From: Onchocerca volvulus
Taxonomy: Eukaryota; Nematoda; Chromadorea; Rhabditida; Onchocercidae
Assembly (NCBI GenBank): GCA_000499405.2
Contig: HG738140.1
Coordinates: 10,815,560 to 10,879,559, forward strand
Direction: 5' to 3'
DNA length: 64,000 nt
Shown here one piece after another: positions 39,599 to 57,740 of the stretch. Position numbers and translations under genes: made by a program. Under the pieces are notes generated by a model, which saw nothing but the letters and a program-made list of their open reading frames with translations, did not search any database and had not been told where the DNA came from. Position 1 is the stretch's first letter, and each line of letters opens with the position of its first letter.

Positions 39599-42500
39599 TT
39601 ATTTGGACATCCAGCTAGGCGAAAGGATACTAACCATTAGGACACTGTCCGTATAAATCGATGGTGAAAATGCATTCGGAGATAAGATTTGGCCACCTAA
39701 TGCTTGCGGCGAAATAATATCTGGACTAAGAATGTATGGACTGAGCACCAACGGACTTAACAAATATGGATTGATAACATTGGGTGATAAGACATAGGGA
39801 GATAAGATATAAGGTGCGCCAACAAGTGGTGATAAAACATATGGAGAAAGTATATAAGGTGAGATGAGGAAGGGGAGGAAGACACCTGGAGAAAGGACAT
39901 ATGGACTGAGAATGGCCGGATTCAGAATCAACGGAGTGAAAATACTGGGTGACAGTACTACCGGGCCCAAAATACTGAGACCAGAAGTGGGGGAAAACAT
40001 GAATGGTGATAGAATGGTTGGTGCAAGCACTGATATTGCTTGGCGTTTTTTTCGATATTGTCCCTGGAAAATACAATTTTTAAATTCAAAGTTCTTGAAA
40101 TAATTGTAATATAAACAAGATGACAAATAATGGTTTTTTATATTAGTTTGTAATCAAGTACTTCTATATTTGTTCAAACTGTCAATGCATCAGTTTGATA
40201 TATGTAAATTCACTGATTTAATTTAATTTTTTTCTTCAATTCTAAATTCCATTATTGTGCCAAAATTTTATCTACAGTCTTTGCAAACAGCAAAATATTT
40301 GCCACCTGCAAATAGATGGTAAATATCTTCGCACGCAATGTACCATCAGTTTTTATTTTAAATAATCTATTGATCTGTATCAGCAGTTCTACTCATAATT
40401 AAATTGATTTGAAAAATTTCTGTTTTTATTCTTTGATACAGCAGAAATCGGCTTATTTCTCAACTAAGTTCTTTGATGTCTACTGCATATTCTCAACACA
40501 AGTATGAAATGGTGCAGTTTTATTAACTTTTTTTTTTCCATTAAGTTTAGAGCGCTAATGTTATAAATTTTTTTCGAGGATTAAAAATGATTTGATTCAA
40601 TCGTATCAGATTGAGATTGCATCACGAGCATAATTTTGGTAATTTTAATATCTCAACATATAAGCACTATCAGTATCATAAATTTCCTAAAAAGTGGTTC
40701 AAAACTGGATAAAAAAGAGTCATTTCAAAAGATGTCGAGAAATTAAAATTATCAAAATCAAGAAGTCAATTTAATTCTTCAATTTTAAGTTTCTAAGGAA
40801 ATTTTCATGGGACTCAGAACTCAAATGAAGTATTCTTTCTCAATACAGTAGTAATGCTTTAGAGGGCTGGAGCAATGCTTTTTAATTAAAAGAAATTCCT
40901 ACCCCTTTCGTCATTTTTTACTTTTTCTTCTACTTTAATGCAATTCACATCTTTTACTGATTTATTCTCATGTTGCTGCCATTTTTCCAGGAAAAACTTG
41001 TATATAAACCTCAGTTTCATTCTCTGCAATTCGTTTCATAATCTCCCACAATGTTTCTTCCTTCTTTTGCCTATTAAGTTGTTCATATTTTTCGAAATCG
41101 AAATTTGTGTCTTCCAACTTTTTAACGCCTGCAACAATTTTTCTTATCAAATCGGTCATTACTGGAGCGAGAGAAGTTCTGTGACTCATGAAAAGTGAAA
41201 TACCATGTCGATGAAGTATTTCTTTGAGTTGTGATGCTTCCAAGAATGTGAATCCTCTGCTTTCCATTTCATTTCTTTGTTCGATACTGAAGGATTTTTC
41301 CAAGTTTTTAAACGCTTGATTAATTTGCTTTGTTGCCTGCAATTACTTAAACAATACCACTTCCCTGCAAGCAGTTTTACTTTTATTGGTAAAAAGTTTT
41401 TATTTTTTTTTTTGAAAAACAAAGTTTTTGAAAACATAAACTATTTGCACATGATCGGGCTCAAATTACTTGAAAATTTCGGAATTTTCAACAGGTCTGC
41501 CTTTGATGTCTCAAATTCTAAGAAGGTTTTATTGTACATTGTCAAAGTATGAAACTGCGACCTCAAAAATCATGTCTTTCAGATCTAAAACATTTAATTC
41601 TTTGAGGACATCAAGGGCCATTTCGATGGTCACACGCGCTCCTGATATTTCCATTATCATCTCCAATATTGCTTCCCGGTCTTTTTCCATCATACCACTT
41701 TTTTCCAATAACTGAAAAGATGTTCATGAAAAATCCTGAAGATCAAACTGTTCCATGTAATCACGCACTGGAATTTCAAAAAATTGTCGATTTTATTTTT
41801 AAGGGATGATTTTCGAAGATGATTACGTTTGGAAACTAAAATCAAAATTGGCAGTTTTTGGAACTTCAACAATTAGAATAATTGGAAAAAAATATTAACT
41901 TTAGGAAGAGAGGCAATGTTGTGTGGGCTATCATCCTTGTAAAATGATAAAATAGAAGGCGACAAAACATGATTTTGAGATTGCATCTAAAAATAAATTC
42001 ATATTGATCGAAATTACTTAAAGATTCATAATATAATGAAATTTAAATTTATAAAATTTAAATTCATGTCTAATCATTTTTTAATTCTCAAGAAATAAGA
42101 GAAAACCTTATCAGGCATCAAAGACATTATTCGAGGACTCAAAAATCGAAAGTTAAGCTCCTCTTTTTTACCATTTCGATTAATCCCATTCAGTAGATCG
42201 AATGCCATCGAAATGAAATCTCTGTATTTCAACTAAAAATGTGCAATGTCAAATTTGTCATGTTTCATTCATTTTTTTTTTTTTTTAATATACAATATTT
42301 ATTTGTCCAAGTTTAGAGTACTGAAAGTAAATAAAAATCTTTGGATTAAACAAAAAAATCTTCGAGAAATTTCGTCACCTTTCCTCATCGTAAACGTTTC
42401 TACATTGAAGTTATTGAAGTACCATAAATTCTCTTCTAATACAACGTTCAAACAGATATGCAAAATACCGGAACTCTCGGTCTGGTGCGCTTCTCGTTGC

Positions 42501-44792
42501 CGATCACAAGATCATAAAGTCGAAGCTTATAGACTCTTGCGCTGTTTGATTCCAATCCTTGATCCATTTGTTTTTTTAATTCTGTAATGTGCTCGTATGT
42601 TTTTGTCCAATTGCCATCTGCTTCTTTTCCGCTTAGCATAACACTGATAAGTTTGGACATCTGAATTAAATGATGTTATTTCAGTATTCATTAATTAAAG
42701 CTTGTTACTTAAAATTATGTTGCAACTTTATCATCATCAACATTCCCAATTATGCAAAAATGATTTACCCGTTGTATGGGTGTTTTCTTGATAGTCGAGT
42801 CATGCATTGTTGGCATTTTATCAATTTGTTTCACCTGGAAGCAATGTAATAGTTATGGCTTAATTTCTTTCTGAAAGGAGTTTCAACCTTTGTATAAGCA
42901 ATAAAACTGCTGTAAAGTTGCTGAAATAAAAATTTTATTAAAAAAGTAGGAAACTTTTTTTATTCAGTTTAGAGATTTCGTATTTTAGAAAACTTAAAAA
43001 TCTTCTAAAATTTTTGTCAATCTATTCACTTGCATAAAAGATGGAATGGTATGAAATATATAGACAGTTCAGAAGAACTGAGAGTTAATATAATCACTCA
43101 CATCGACAATTAGACGATCGCTTTTCATGATGTGATTTGCGATAAGTCTGTAAGGACCATGTCGTCGCTGCCGCTGCTTTTTTTTCAGAAATTTTGTCAG
43201 AATAGAATTCGAATATAATATCTCGCTCTGTTCGGATGAATTGTCGAATACAGAATCATGCCAATCATTCTTTCGGAGATCTTTTCGAAAATCTCTGTAC
43301 TTTGCAGAAAGATCTGTATTCTTGTCCGATCTTGACTTTTTTGAATGTTGCTTTTCCAATCTCGTTCTTCCAATTTTTACGTAATGTGAAGGATTAAAAG
43401 ACTGCCCAGCAAGATTTGAAATTTCTTTAATTTCATTTTCAATTAAATACGAAGTTTCGGAAGTTTTATTTCCTTCCACTGAATGTTCTTCTGGAATCAA
43501 ATGCACATGTCTTGATTTCTTATTAGTAAGTACCAGCTGATTCAAGTATACTTGTCTGGACATCCGCCGTTTTTTTTGACGAGGTAAATCGGAAATTGAC
43601 GTGGAATTAATCAATTGTTCAAAAGTGTGGGAAATGTATGGGATGAAATTTCTCATATGATTCAAATTCAAAATATTAGAAAATCCCGAAAATTGGGTTG
43701 AAGATTTGGGTGGATGTGGCTTGAGAAACTTATTCTCAAATCCATAACGAGAAGGTTGAGGAGTTTTTTCTTTTGTGCCCATCCCATGGTATTTTTCGAC
43801 ATTTTTTCTTTCATAACCATAATTTTTCAAAGATTTCTCTTCTTCAAAATCATTAGTTGTAATAAATGCTGTTGTGTCAGCAGCCTTATCAAATGTTTGA
43901 CTTTGTTCGAAATCTTGTCTAGAAATCCTGAAATGTACCTCATGTCGTGTCTGTAATAAACATTTAGCACCAGCTACAAGGTCACGTTCATCTTCGATTT
44001 GATCTAGACATGAAGCCAGTTTTTCCTGCTTATCTGCAAGAAAACTTGAACGTTATCCTTCACTGGTAAAGTACCAAGTATTCGAAGTAACTGCATAAAA
44101 ATTATCTCTCATTTTTTCGGTGATTCAGTTCATAATTGGAAGTTGAAGATCAAGATAACTTCATTACAATATATTGGAGCATTGGTATTCATTAAGCTAT
44201 GCCTTCTAAGTCCTATCTAGAAACATTTAGATGGAAGACATTAATAGTTAGAGCAAATCCACTGGTTAACATTTATAATCCAAGCACCAGTTTTCTTCTT
44301 CGTTAACTTTCCGAGAGATAAGCTATTTTATTTATTCCAATAAAATTCCATATAATCCGGACTTAATCAAACTGCATCAACAACTAACCTTCAGTTAATT
44401 GCTGGTACATTTGCTTACCAAGTTGTCCAAGTAATGCTTTAATCGCATAGATATACCAATTTAGATGCAAATTTCTAGCTCTCTCGAAAGTTCTTTTATT
44501 CATTCTTGCTTTGTAGATGTTTCTGATATCAGTGGCCGGTAATCTGATACTCAGTCCTGAAATTTGGATAGAAAACTATAAATTGGAATCATTAATTGCA
44601 AGAATCGAATCGGATCAGTTACCGAAAAAAAATAATCATCTAAATGGATCCCGCACGTTTTTAGTCTAAGAAATGTTCAGTGTTCAGTTAAAAAAGATTG
44701 ATCTAAATGATTTGATCAATAAGTTTTAACAGATGTAACATACCTGTCTGAATTATAATTATGACTAACAGCCAGTAGGTTATGATCTGCAT
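39599..44792 (-). CDS. MLT-10-like moulting cycle protein
   Basis: Secreted protein of the nematode-specific moulting-cycle family (MLT-10, PF04870), needed for cuticle shedding in C. elegans. Ten exons: 44744-44792, 44389-44556, 43102-44033, 42769-42834, 42469-42660, 42107-42232, 41900-41986, 41562-41711, 40998-41336 and 39599-40063. All phases fit, giving 857 residues. The signal peptide is MQIITYWLLVIIIIQT. A long polar segment (residues about 73-382) has many basic runs. The conserved core follows, with LNFRFLSPRIMSLMPD, HVLSPSILSFY, and helices around SGMMEKDREAILE and FLEASQLKEILHRHGIS. The last exon begins GQYRKKRQ, a furin-like site. It then runs as about 25 imperfect hhLSP pentapeptides (LSPYILSPYVLSP), the family's C-terminal hallmark. 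A TTTTAG acceptor at 44809-44814 lies 16 bases before the ATG, a likely SL site. Confidence 0.9.
40064..40997 (-). other. Intron 9 of the MLT-10-like gene
   Basis: 934 bp, AT-rich, with donor gttttt and acceptor ttttccag. It separates the globular core from the SP-repeat exon. No nested gene seen. Confidence 0.7.
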
Positions 44793-47700
44793 TCCTTAGA
44801 TAATCCACCTAAAATTCAAAAATCTAGAATTTTCGTTTTAAATGATTGCTTAAGAAACCTGAAAACATGAAGTTAGTTTTGTCAATGTGATGTATATCAT
44901 AAATCACCGCTTATACAAAAAGCAAAATATCGCGGCATTCAAAAATGAATTGAAAATTTTCGTAATTTTTAGCATATTCGTTCCGAAGTCGCCTGATAGG
45001 ATAAATAAATAAATAATCATGATAAAAGAATTTGCCTTAGTGTACGAACTTTTAAAAATGAACCTCATTAATTCCACTTTGTGATTAATTTGAAATAAAG
45101 AAAAAAAAAGCGAAACTTTTAAGTCAGACATTAAGTTAGTCCATGAATGTTTGCGCTTCTATACATTTTTTGAATTAATAAACAAAAGCTATCAGTAAGA
45201 ATAATCTTAATCAATACTGATTAATCTTCTAAAGATGAGAAACAGAAATACTTCAAATGATAAAGTCAATTCAACGTAATATTTAACGCAGAAGTTCCAT
45301 ATTTAATTTCTCATTGCCTAATTCTTGATTGCAGAACATTTTATGATTTATGATTATATTAAGGAAGTTTTGAAATTTTATTTAACTCCAAATTATTACT
45401 GATATTTTGCATTTGACGGCATAATTTTAGATTTTAATAAATACAAGTTATTATTGCCTAAATGTTTAAATAAATTCTATACAGTAATTGATTGGAATAA
45501 ACAGTTTCGTTTCACATTAGCGAACAATTGAATGTCATAAAAAGTATTTGCGACATCATTACCATTTTATGACATTTTATTGCCACTAAAAAAACTCCGA
45601 CCATCCAAATATCTCATAGCGACCCCTAGCAATGATTTATTTTACACTATTTCTTCCTTCTCAATTGTTTCTTACTGATTAATCTATATTTTATGGTTCC
45701 CTAAATGAAAGGTCGACCGCTCTCGAATTCCTTTTTCCAAGTTCGTCGTCTTTTTGTTCTACATCCCTTCTGCTCTTTGACGCATCTTACATAGCATTCT
45801 TATCGCTCGATTTTAATAAATAATTTGTACGATTCTGCAATAAAAACCAGATAAAATTCATTGCACGAGCGATGCTGACTAAGCGATCTAGTGAAATTGA
45901 AAGAAGAATCAAAAAATTTTTAAGGAATGAAATATACATTTCTGCTAACTGAAAATATGGCTCAGATTTAAATATGAGATGAAATTTCACGTCAAAAGTT
46001 TGGAATTCACTCAAGTCTGGCATTCTCTTTTTGGCCCATTTCTATTTCGTAGAAAATTAAATAAAAAATATCAAAAATAAGTAGTAGAAAAAATTCCCAG
46101 TATTTGTAAAACTTTTTTAACCTAGGATTTTGACGATTTTCGTCAAAATATGAAATATTAGACCATGCAGTTTTATTTCACATCGTCTTATATAGCCGGA
46201 TTTAAAATTTTCAGTCATAAAAACAGCATTAAATTTAAAATTTTCTCACATTTTTATGAAATTATCAATACGAACCTTCCAATTCTGATTTTTTTCTGAA
46301 TGGCTAGAAATATTCTTCGAATATTCCCTTATTCTCAAGAATAATCTGAATTGAAAGATTAGACGAGATTGCAGCTTAGGTGCAGAAACAACCAATTACT
46401 TGCAGACTATAAACAATATAAATTTAATTGGTGCAGTAAGAATTTTAAAAACGTTTATTTATATTTGTATGCAGCACTCCGCATTAAAAATATATATATA
46501 TATATATATTAAATACAAATCGAGTACACTTATGGTGGTTTTATCAATATAACTTTTTTGCAAGGTTACTTGCACGAAATTTGCTATTTTTTTTCTTTCG
46601 AAAAAATTAATGCTGCAACTTCTGAGTAATTATCGATCAAATTAAATGTGATTCTACTATCTTCAAATATAAATCCCGCCATTTTCAAAACTACTTTTAG
46701 CAACGTATTTTAAATCTTATCTAATTCTATCTGATATGAAATACATGGTCAAATTTCGAAGTTTCTTTACTTCGTATTTCTATTCCTATAATTTGAAATT
46801 CATATTGCAAAACTAATATTTTAAGCAAATTATTTACAATTCCGAAGGAATTCAAACCGTCGTAATGCTGCTAATATTATATCACATTGGTCGAGCAATA
46901 AGCGGACAATCAATACTTCGCTTCCTTTGGATTTATATTAATATTTCCTGCTATTTCAAATTATATACATACATATCCGAATTATATGTATATATAATAT
47001 ATATTGTCTGATTTGAAATGAAATGAAGCAATTTATCCCAATCTAACCGATAATAAACAGCAGTCTCACCAGCTCGTTCCAAATCTTTTCAAAACATTTA
47101 CCATAACTTTTCCCGAATTATTCTCACTGACTCATCGTTGCTACTTCTATGTTTAATATAATTTAAAATATGCAGATATCCTGATTCTTTTTTGAAAGAA
47201 AAGTCGTGAAAGTCATTTCAGAACAAGATTTGGTCTATTCATCAATTTTAAACAACTTTGAGACCGGAAGTCATATCCAGAACTTATTTTTCAACCCAAC
47301 TCTTCCATCTGTTTCTTTGGAGAACAAGACTGCCAGAACAATGTAAATTTTCCTCATGTTTTGTAAGGATCACATTCTTTTAAAGGAAAACCGAAACCCA
47401 GATCTGTTTGTCTGGCTTCTCAAATACATTTATGCAAAATATCTAAATAATTTATTCAAATGTATCTGAAATGCAATGATTTTCATTGTTCTGGATTCTT
47501 GTCCATCTTTTCCTTATATTTTCAAATGTATGTAAATTGGATCATTAACGAAAAGGATAAATTTAAATTTATGAAAAGAATAAATTTTTTTTAAATAGTT
47601 TACAGATGCAGAACACAACTTAATGTCAATCAATCATTACCTCTGAAAAAATTAGCTTTAATCAATTCAACCCATGCATCTATTATTTTTGAATAACAAA

Positions 47701-47883
47701 AGAAAAACAAGTGCCTATGCTTAACAAATTTTAAAAAAAACATGAGTTTCTCAAGCAGCGCAATTTCTAAAATACGAAGAAAATATAACAATTTCGCATC
47801 CATGAAGTGACTGGAAAAATTCCCATAAATACTGAAAGTTTGGAATAATTAATGGAAATGAGCACAGGACAATTCGCATCATT
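44793..47883. other. Intergenic, about 3.1 kb
   Basis: Contains the promoter region of the MLT-10-like gene and the 3' flank of cdc-48. It has an (AT)n run at about 46488-46510 and TA-rich stretches near 46980-47005. No coding segment could be supported on either strand. Confidence 0.55.
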
Positions 47884-54113
<6,230 letters not shown>

Positions 54114-54351
54114 TATTCAACGTATCACTCTTATCCGGAACTGGTGCTGCGTAAAGCTCTCAAAAAAAAAAAAAGAAAAGTGAATGATTTTATCAAAAAT
54201 GAAATCAAAAGCAATGTTACATGACTATCTACACGATGAACAAATAAATGAGTAATGTAAGTTAACTAATAAACAATAAAATCATAAAATGAGAAATTAA
54301 CATAAATAATCGAAGAATTAATCAATCAATAAGTCACTACATCAATCACAA

Positions 54352-54519
54352 TTATTTGCTAATTTTTTTCAATATCCCCACATCATCCTGAAGTGAACCT
54401 TCACCAACCTTAGTATTATGGAGTATTTGCATAAATGTTATTTTATGCTGATTCTTTGGCATTTTGCCATTTTTTTCCAAAAACATCTCTGCTATGCCTC
54501 TACAGAAGGTACTAAGTGC
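54352..54519 (-). other. Open segment of unknown origin upstream of cdc-48
   Basis: 55 codons open on the minus strand, containing GIAEMFLEKNGKMPKNQHK and TKVGEGSLQDDVGIL. It sits between the cdc-48 start and the secA remnant. It has no ATG-proximal acceptor of note. It could be part of the same bacterial insertion or a chance frame. Confidence 0.25.
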
Positions 54520-54581
54520 TTATCTCAAATTAATTTAATCTCTAAGGAATGATTCCTCTTTCCTCTACTCAAGTCTTCCTC

Positions 54582-54727
54582 TCCAAGATTACCTTGACGA
54601 CCAGAACGACCGAGTAATTGATCATCTATTTCCTACTTTCATGTCTCTCGGTTCCAAAAACGCATAAACCACCAACTTTTATGGCAATTTCCCTATCTCT
54701 TTTTACTCTTCCAAGAATACACGATGT
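54582..54727 (-). pseudogene. secA: Fragment of bacterial secA, probably endosymbiont-derived
   Basis: Read on the minus strand, one frame gives [20 protein letters not shown], directly followed by RK and a stop. Shifting one base continues with [16 protein letters not shown]. Together these match the highly conserved SecA motor motif ([29 protein letters not shown]) at most positions. The frameshift between the two halves, the substitutions (R to K, N to D, R to L, DP to NL) and the absence of the rest of the 800-residue protein show it is a decayed fragment. SecA is a bacterial preprotein translocase with no nematode nuclear counterpart. In a filarial-type genome the natural source is Wolbachia, though the fragment alone does not prove which bacterium. 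It lies about 470 bp upstream of the cdc-48 start codon. Confidence 0.85.
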
Positions 54728-54960
54728 GCACTACTAATCAACAATATGATGAATAAGGCATGACTCAGCTTGAATCATTGGCTAACTTTATGTTGAAATA
54801 TGAAAATTCCTTCATTAGTTTTCATACAGAAAGAATGAACACATGAAACAAACGTCGGAAGTTAGCATTAGACTCGCACACGGCACTTTCGCTAACGTTG
54901 ATTTTATTAACTTTAATCGAAAAGAATATATGATAACAAGGAACTGAGCTGATCAGATAG

Positions 54961-56029
54961 TTATATCAAATCAAGACAACGGGCTTCGGGAAGGGCGAAT
55001 AGAATTCTGTTTGGTCTTTCCAGGATACAACTCGTATCCAATAACTGCCCTATGCTATTTATGAACACCTCATTTAAGTTTATTTGTCCAGCGGCTATCA
55101 ACAAACGTATTCCTCTATTCATAATTATGCCCTAAACAACAAAAATGAAATCCGATTGAAGCAATGACAGTTATATTGCTCAACGCTCAAAAATATTCAT
55201 TTTTCGAGTTTTTCTTACGACTATTAAGTTTAAAAGGAAAAAGAACAAGCGAAATGAAATTCTGCAATGATAATCTTTGACCTCCAGTCATTAAACAACA
55301 GAAGAATAAAATCGTTCGCAAATCCGTCCACTTCCAAGGAAAATATAGCACCGCTACTCACTTACAAATTCCCATTCTCTCTCAAGTCGCCATACGCTCA
55401 CGCATCCAAAAATCATTTTACTTCTAGAACTTTCTCGCTAAGTTTAACGACGCATGGCATTAATTGTTTGCTCGGACTATCATGCAAATTTAAAATCTCA
55501 TATCGAGCTTGAAAGAAAGAAGATGAGTGAGAAGCCATTATAGATAACATGGAGGCAAATAATAGTGCAGGAAAGATGGATACCACCGATGTCCAAATCT
55601 GTGGACAAGCAAAAGTGCTGTCAATTTCGGGAATGAAAGAGCAGGTGAGATGAGAAGAGGGATCTATTTAATGAATTATTTTTGACATAAATGAATGGAT
55701 GGATACTTGAGAAATTAGTGATTGATCATTGCAATCTCTTCTCTCTACCTGAGTACCTGAGTAGAATTAGTCCACTTTGTTTGTCAACTCTGCTTCCACC
55801 ATCAATTCCTTGTTCATTAACTCACGGTTTCCAGTTTCTTTTCCAATTAACATATTCGCTAGAAAACAACTAACCAACTGTTTACACTTTTACCTGGATT
55901 AGCAAGCAGTAGAATGCTACCGAAGTTCTTTGATAATTGTTCTAACGATGATACCGGGATCTCCGTGATCGTAAAGCAACTGTGTTGTATATCAGTTTCG
56001 TATGTATTGACAAACGGAATAGTTACAGC
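54961..56029 (-). CDS. Unrecognised phase-linked minus-strand segments; gene or relic
   Basis: Four coding-like segments. 55894-56029 reads AVTIPFVNTYETDI through LLLANP and ends at donor G|gtaaaa. 55767-55858 follows a ttttctag acceptor, reads NMLIGKETGNRELMNKELMV and ends in TAA. 55422-55598 reads IWTSVVSIFPALLFASML and on to KLSEKVLE, with donor gtaaaa. 54961-55131 follows ttgtttag, reads GIIMNRGIRLLIAAGQ through ILFALPEAR, and ends in TAA. The first pair and the second pair each join in phase. CFTITEIPVSSLEQLSKNFGS followed by a hydrophobic LLLANP faintly recalls the nicalin ectodomain, but I would not name it. The third segment overlaps a plus-strand open exon at 55549-55644, so the strand is disputed. 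Two short genes, a decayed gene or chance are all possible. Confidence 0.3.
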
Positions 56030-57740
56030 CTTAAGTCATCGATTAGTTCTTAAGAGAAAAGAATGAATTTGATAGATGCTTAGGGTTAGGAACTGTGAGA
56101 ATGCGATACATACGTGGATTTCGCAGTAACGGAGAATGTAATAATGATTAAGTAAAAAAAAGCATAATGCTCAGCAGAAAAGGCCTGAATTAATTACTAC
56201 TGATTTCATGATAATCTCAGGTCATTTCATTTACTTCATTTATTCATATTTACTTGACCTATGACCTGTCTTGATTTTGTTTTATTTCAGAGCACCTCAT
56301 GACATCAATGGGCCCATTCATGGTTGATTTATCGGCAGGTATCGTCTTAAGTAATAATTTTTATGCGAAGTTATGCGAAGATTTCCAAGGAAATCAAGCA
56401 GATGTCGCAACTTGTTCATGCATTAGAACTTTTTTGAAACTGAGTAATTAATAGGAAGAAGTAAGAGGAAAGAGAAATATTTCTTCGAATTTTAGAAAAA
56501 CTTAAAGATGCATTGGGCATATCATTAATTGACTTGCTATGTACAATTTCTATTTCATTATACTGGCTTCTTTTTTGTTCAGCGCTTTCTCGGAAAAACT
56601 AAAGTAGAAATCGTCTGTTGCCACAGGTAAATATGAAATAAGCTTACAATTTCAAAACATTTTAGTCCTTTATCGAATCATAATGACTATTAGATTTGTT
56701 GAATAGTATAGAAATCGAAGATGATATTTCTTGTCAATACAGAAATAGATAAGCTTTGAAGATAGAATATTGTTCTTACTGTCAAAAGAGCTGATTTCAT
56801 TACCTCAGCATCGAGAATGACTCTTGATTTATCCTAAATTTGAAGATATATTACCACACATGATCCGTTGAAGCGAATCGGACGACAAAACTGACGACAG
56901 CGTTGATGACAATGCATAAGCAGATCGAGCAACGAATATACTATAAAATGAGGTCACCATAATAACGAAAGATCAGAGAAAAGACATGGCGGTGATTTCT
57001 GTTGAGAAAGAGAATATGATAATTCCCGTGATATCACTAGAATGAAAAGCAAGGATGGAATGACGATAATATTTAATTTTTTTGCAGCATACGAAGATGG
57101 CAATGTTAGAAATAAACGTTGAATTCACGATCGTGTATGTGCCAGCAGATACCAGCGATGGAAAATTGGATAAGAAGGAAGATAAATGAGTTTCTTCCTG
57201 CACTTCTCGCTATTAAAGGGAATAGCTCTTCTTCAAATGTCAGTGTTTATTACTGACCTACAGTTAATAAACTTTACTCAAAAGAATTCTATCATCCTCT
57301 GAAGTTTCCATAGTGCTAAGTAGTTTATTTACTCTTTCATGGTTAGTCATCGCCTCGGACTTTGCTGTCATTAATAAGTAATGCAATTTTTAGCATTATT
57401 ATCATTTCCACTTCTCATTAACTCATCAAGTCATTCATATTCGGTTAAACACTTATAAATTATAAATTGCTTAATTCAGTAAGTTTCTTTTCCTTTGATT
57501 TTTACCAAACAGATTTTGTGATGTTTCAAGAAAGAAGTATTCAGCTGCACAAGTGATTTTAGAAGATGCATTTACACGGTTGATATTATCTTCATCTGAT
57601 ACGATAAATGATGCAATCACATTTTTATCGATAATTTAGGCTACAGATGAATATTCATAGATAATTCTTAACATTAATTATGGGAGTAATAAATGAGACA
57701 AATTTTGAGACAAGAAGAAAATAGGCAGATACGATCCATT
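56030..57740. other. Mostly non-coding spacer upstream of troponin T 3' end
   Basis: No assured gene. Two short plus-strand segments have exon-like borders: 56291-56338 (tttatttcag to gcag|gtatcg) and 56583-56626 (tttttgttcag to ccacag|gtaaat). Their reading phases do not link to each other or to the plus-strand ATG segment at 55549-55644. Confidence 0.4.

Noticed and set aside
39726..40076. 116-codon minus-strand frame overlapping the SP-repeat exon, and a 79-codon plus-strand frame over it
   Set aside because: Shadows of the repetitive MLT-10-like coding exon.
42246..42587. 113-codon plus-strand frame
   Set aside because: Antisense shadow across MLT-10-like exon 5 and the intron beside it.
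46488..47005. AT-rich simple repeats considered as an origin or matrix-attachment site
   Set aside because: Only simple (AT)n; nothing specific.
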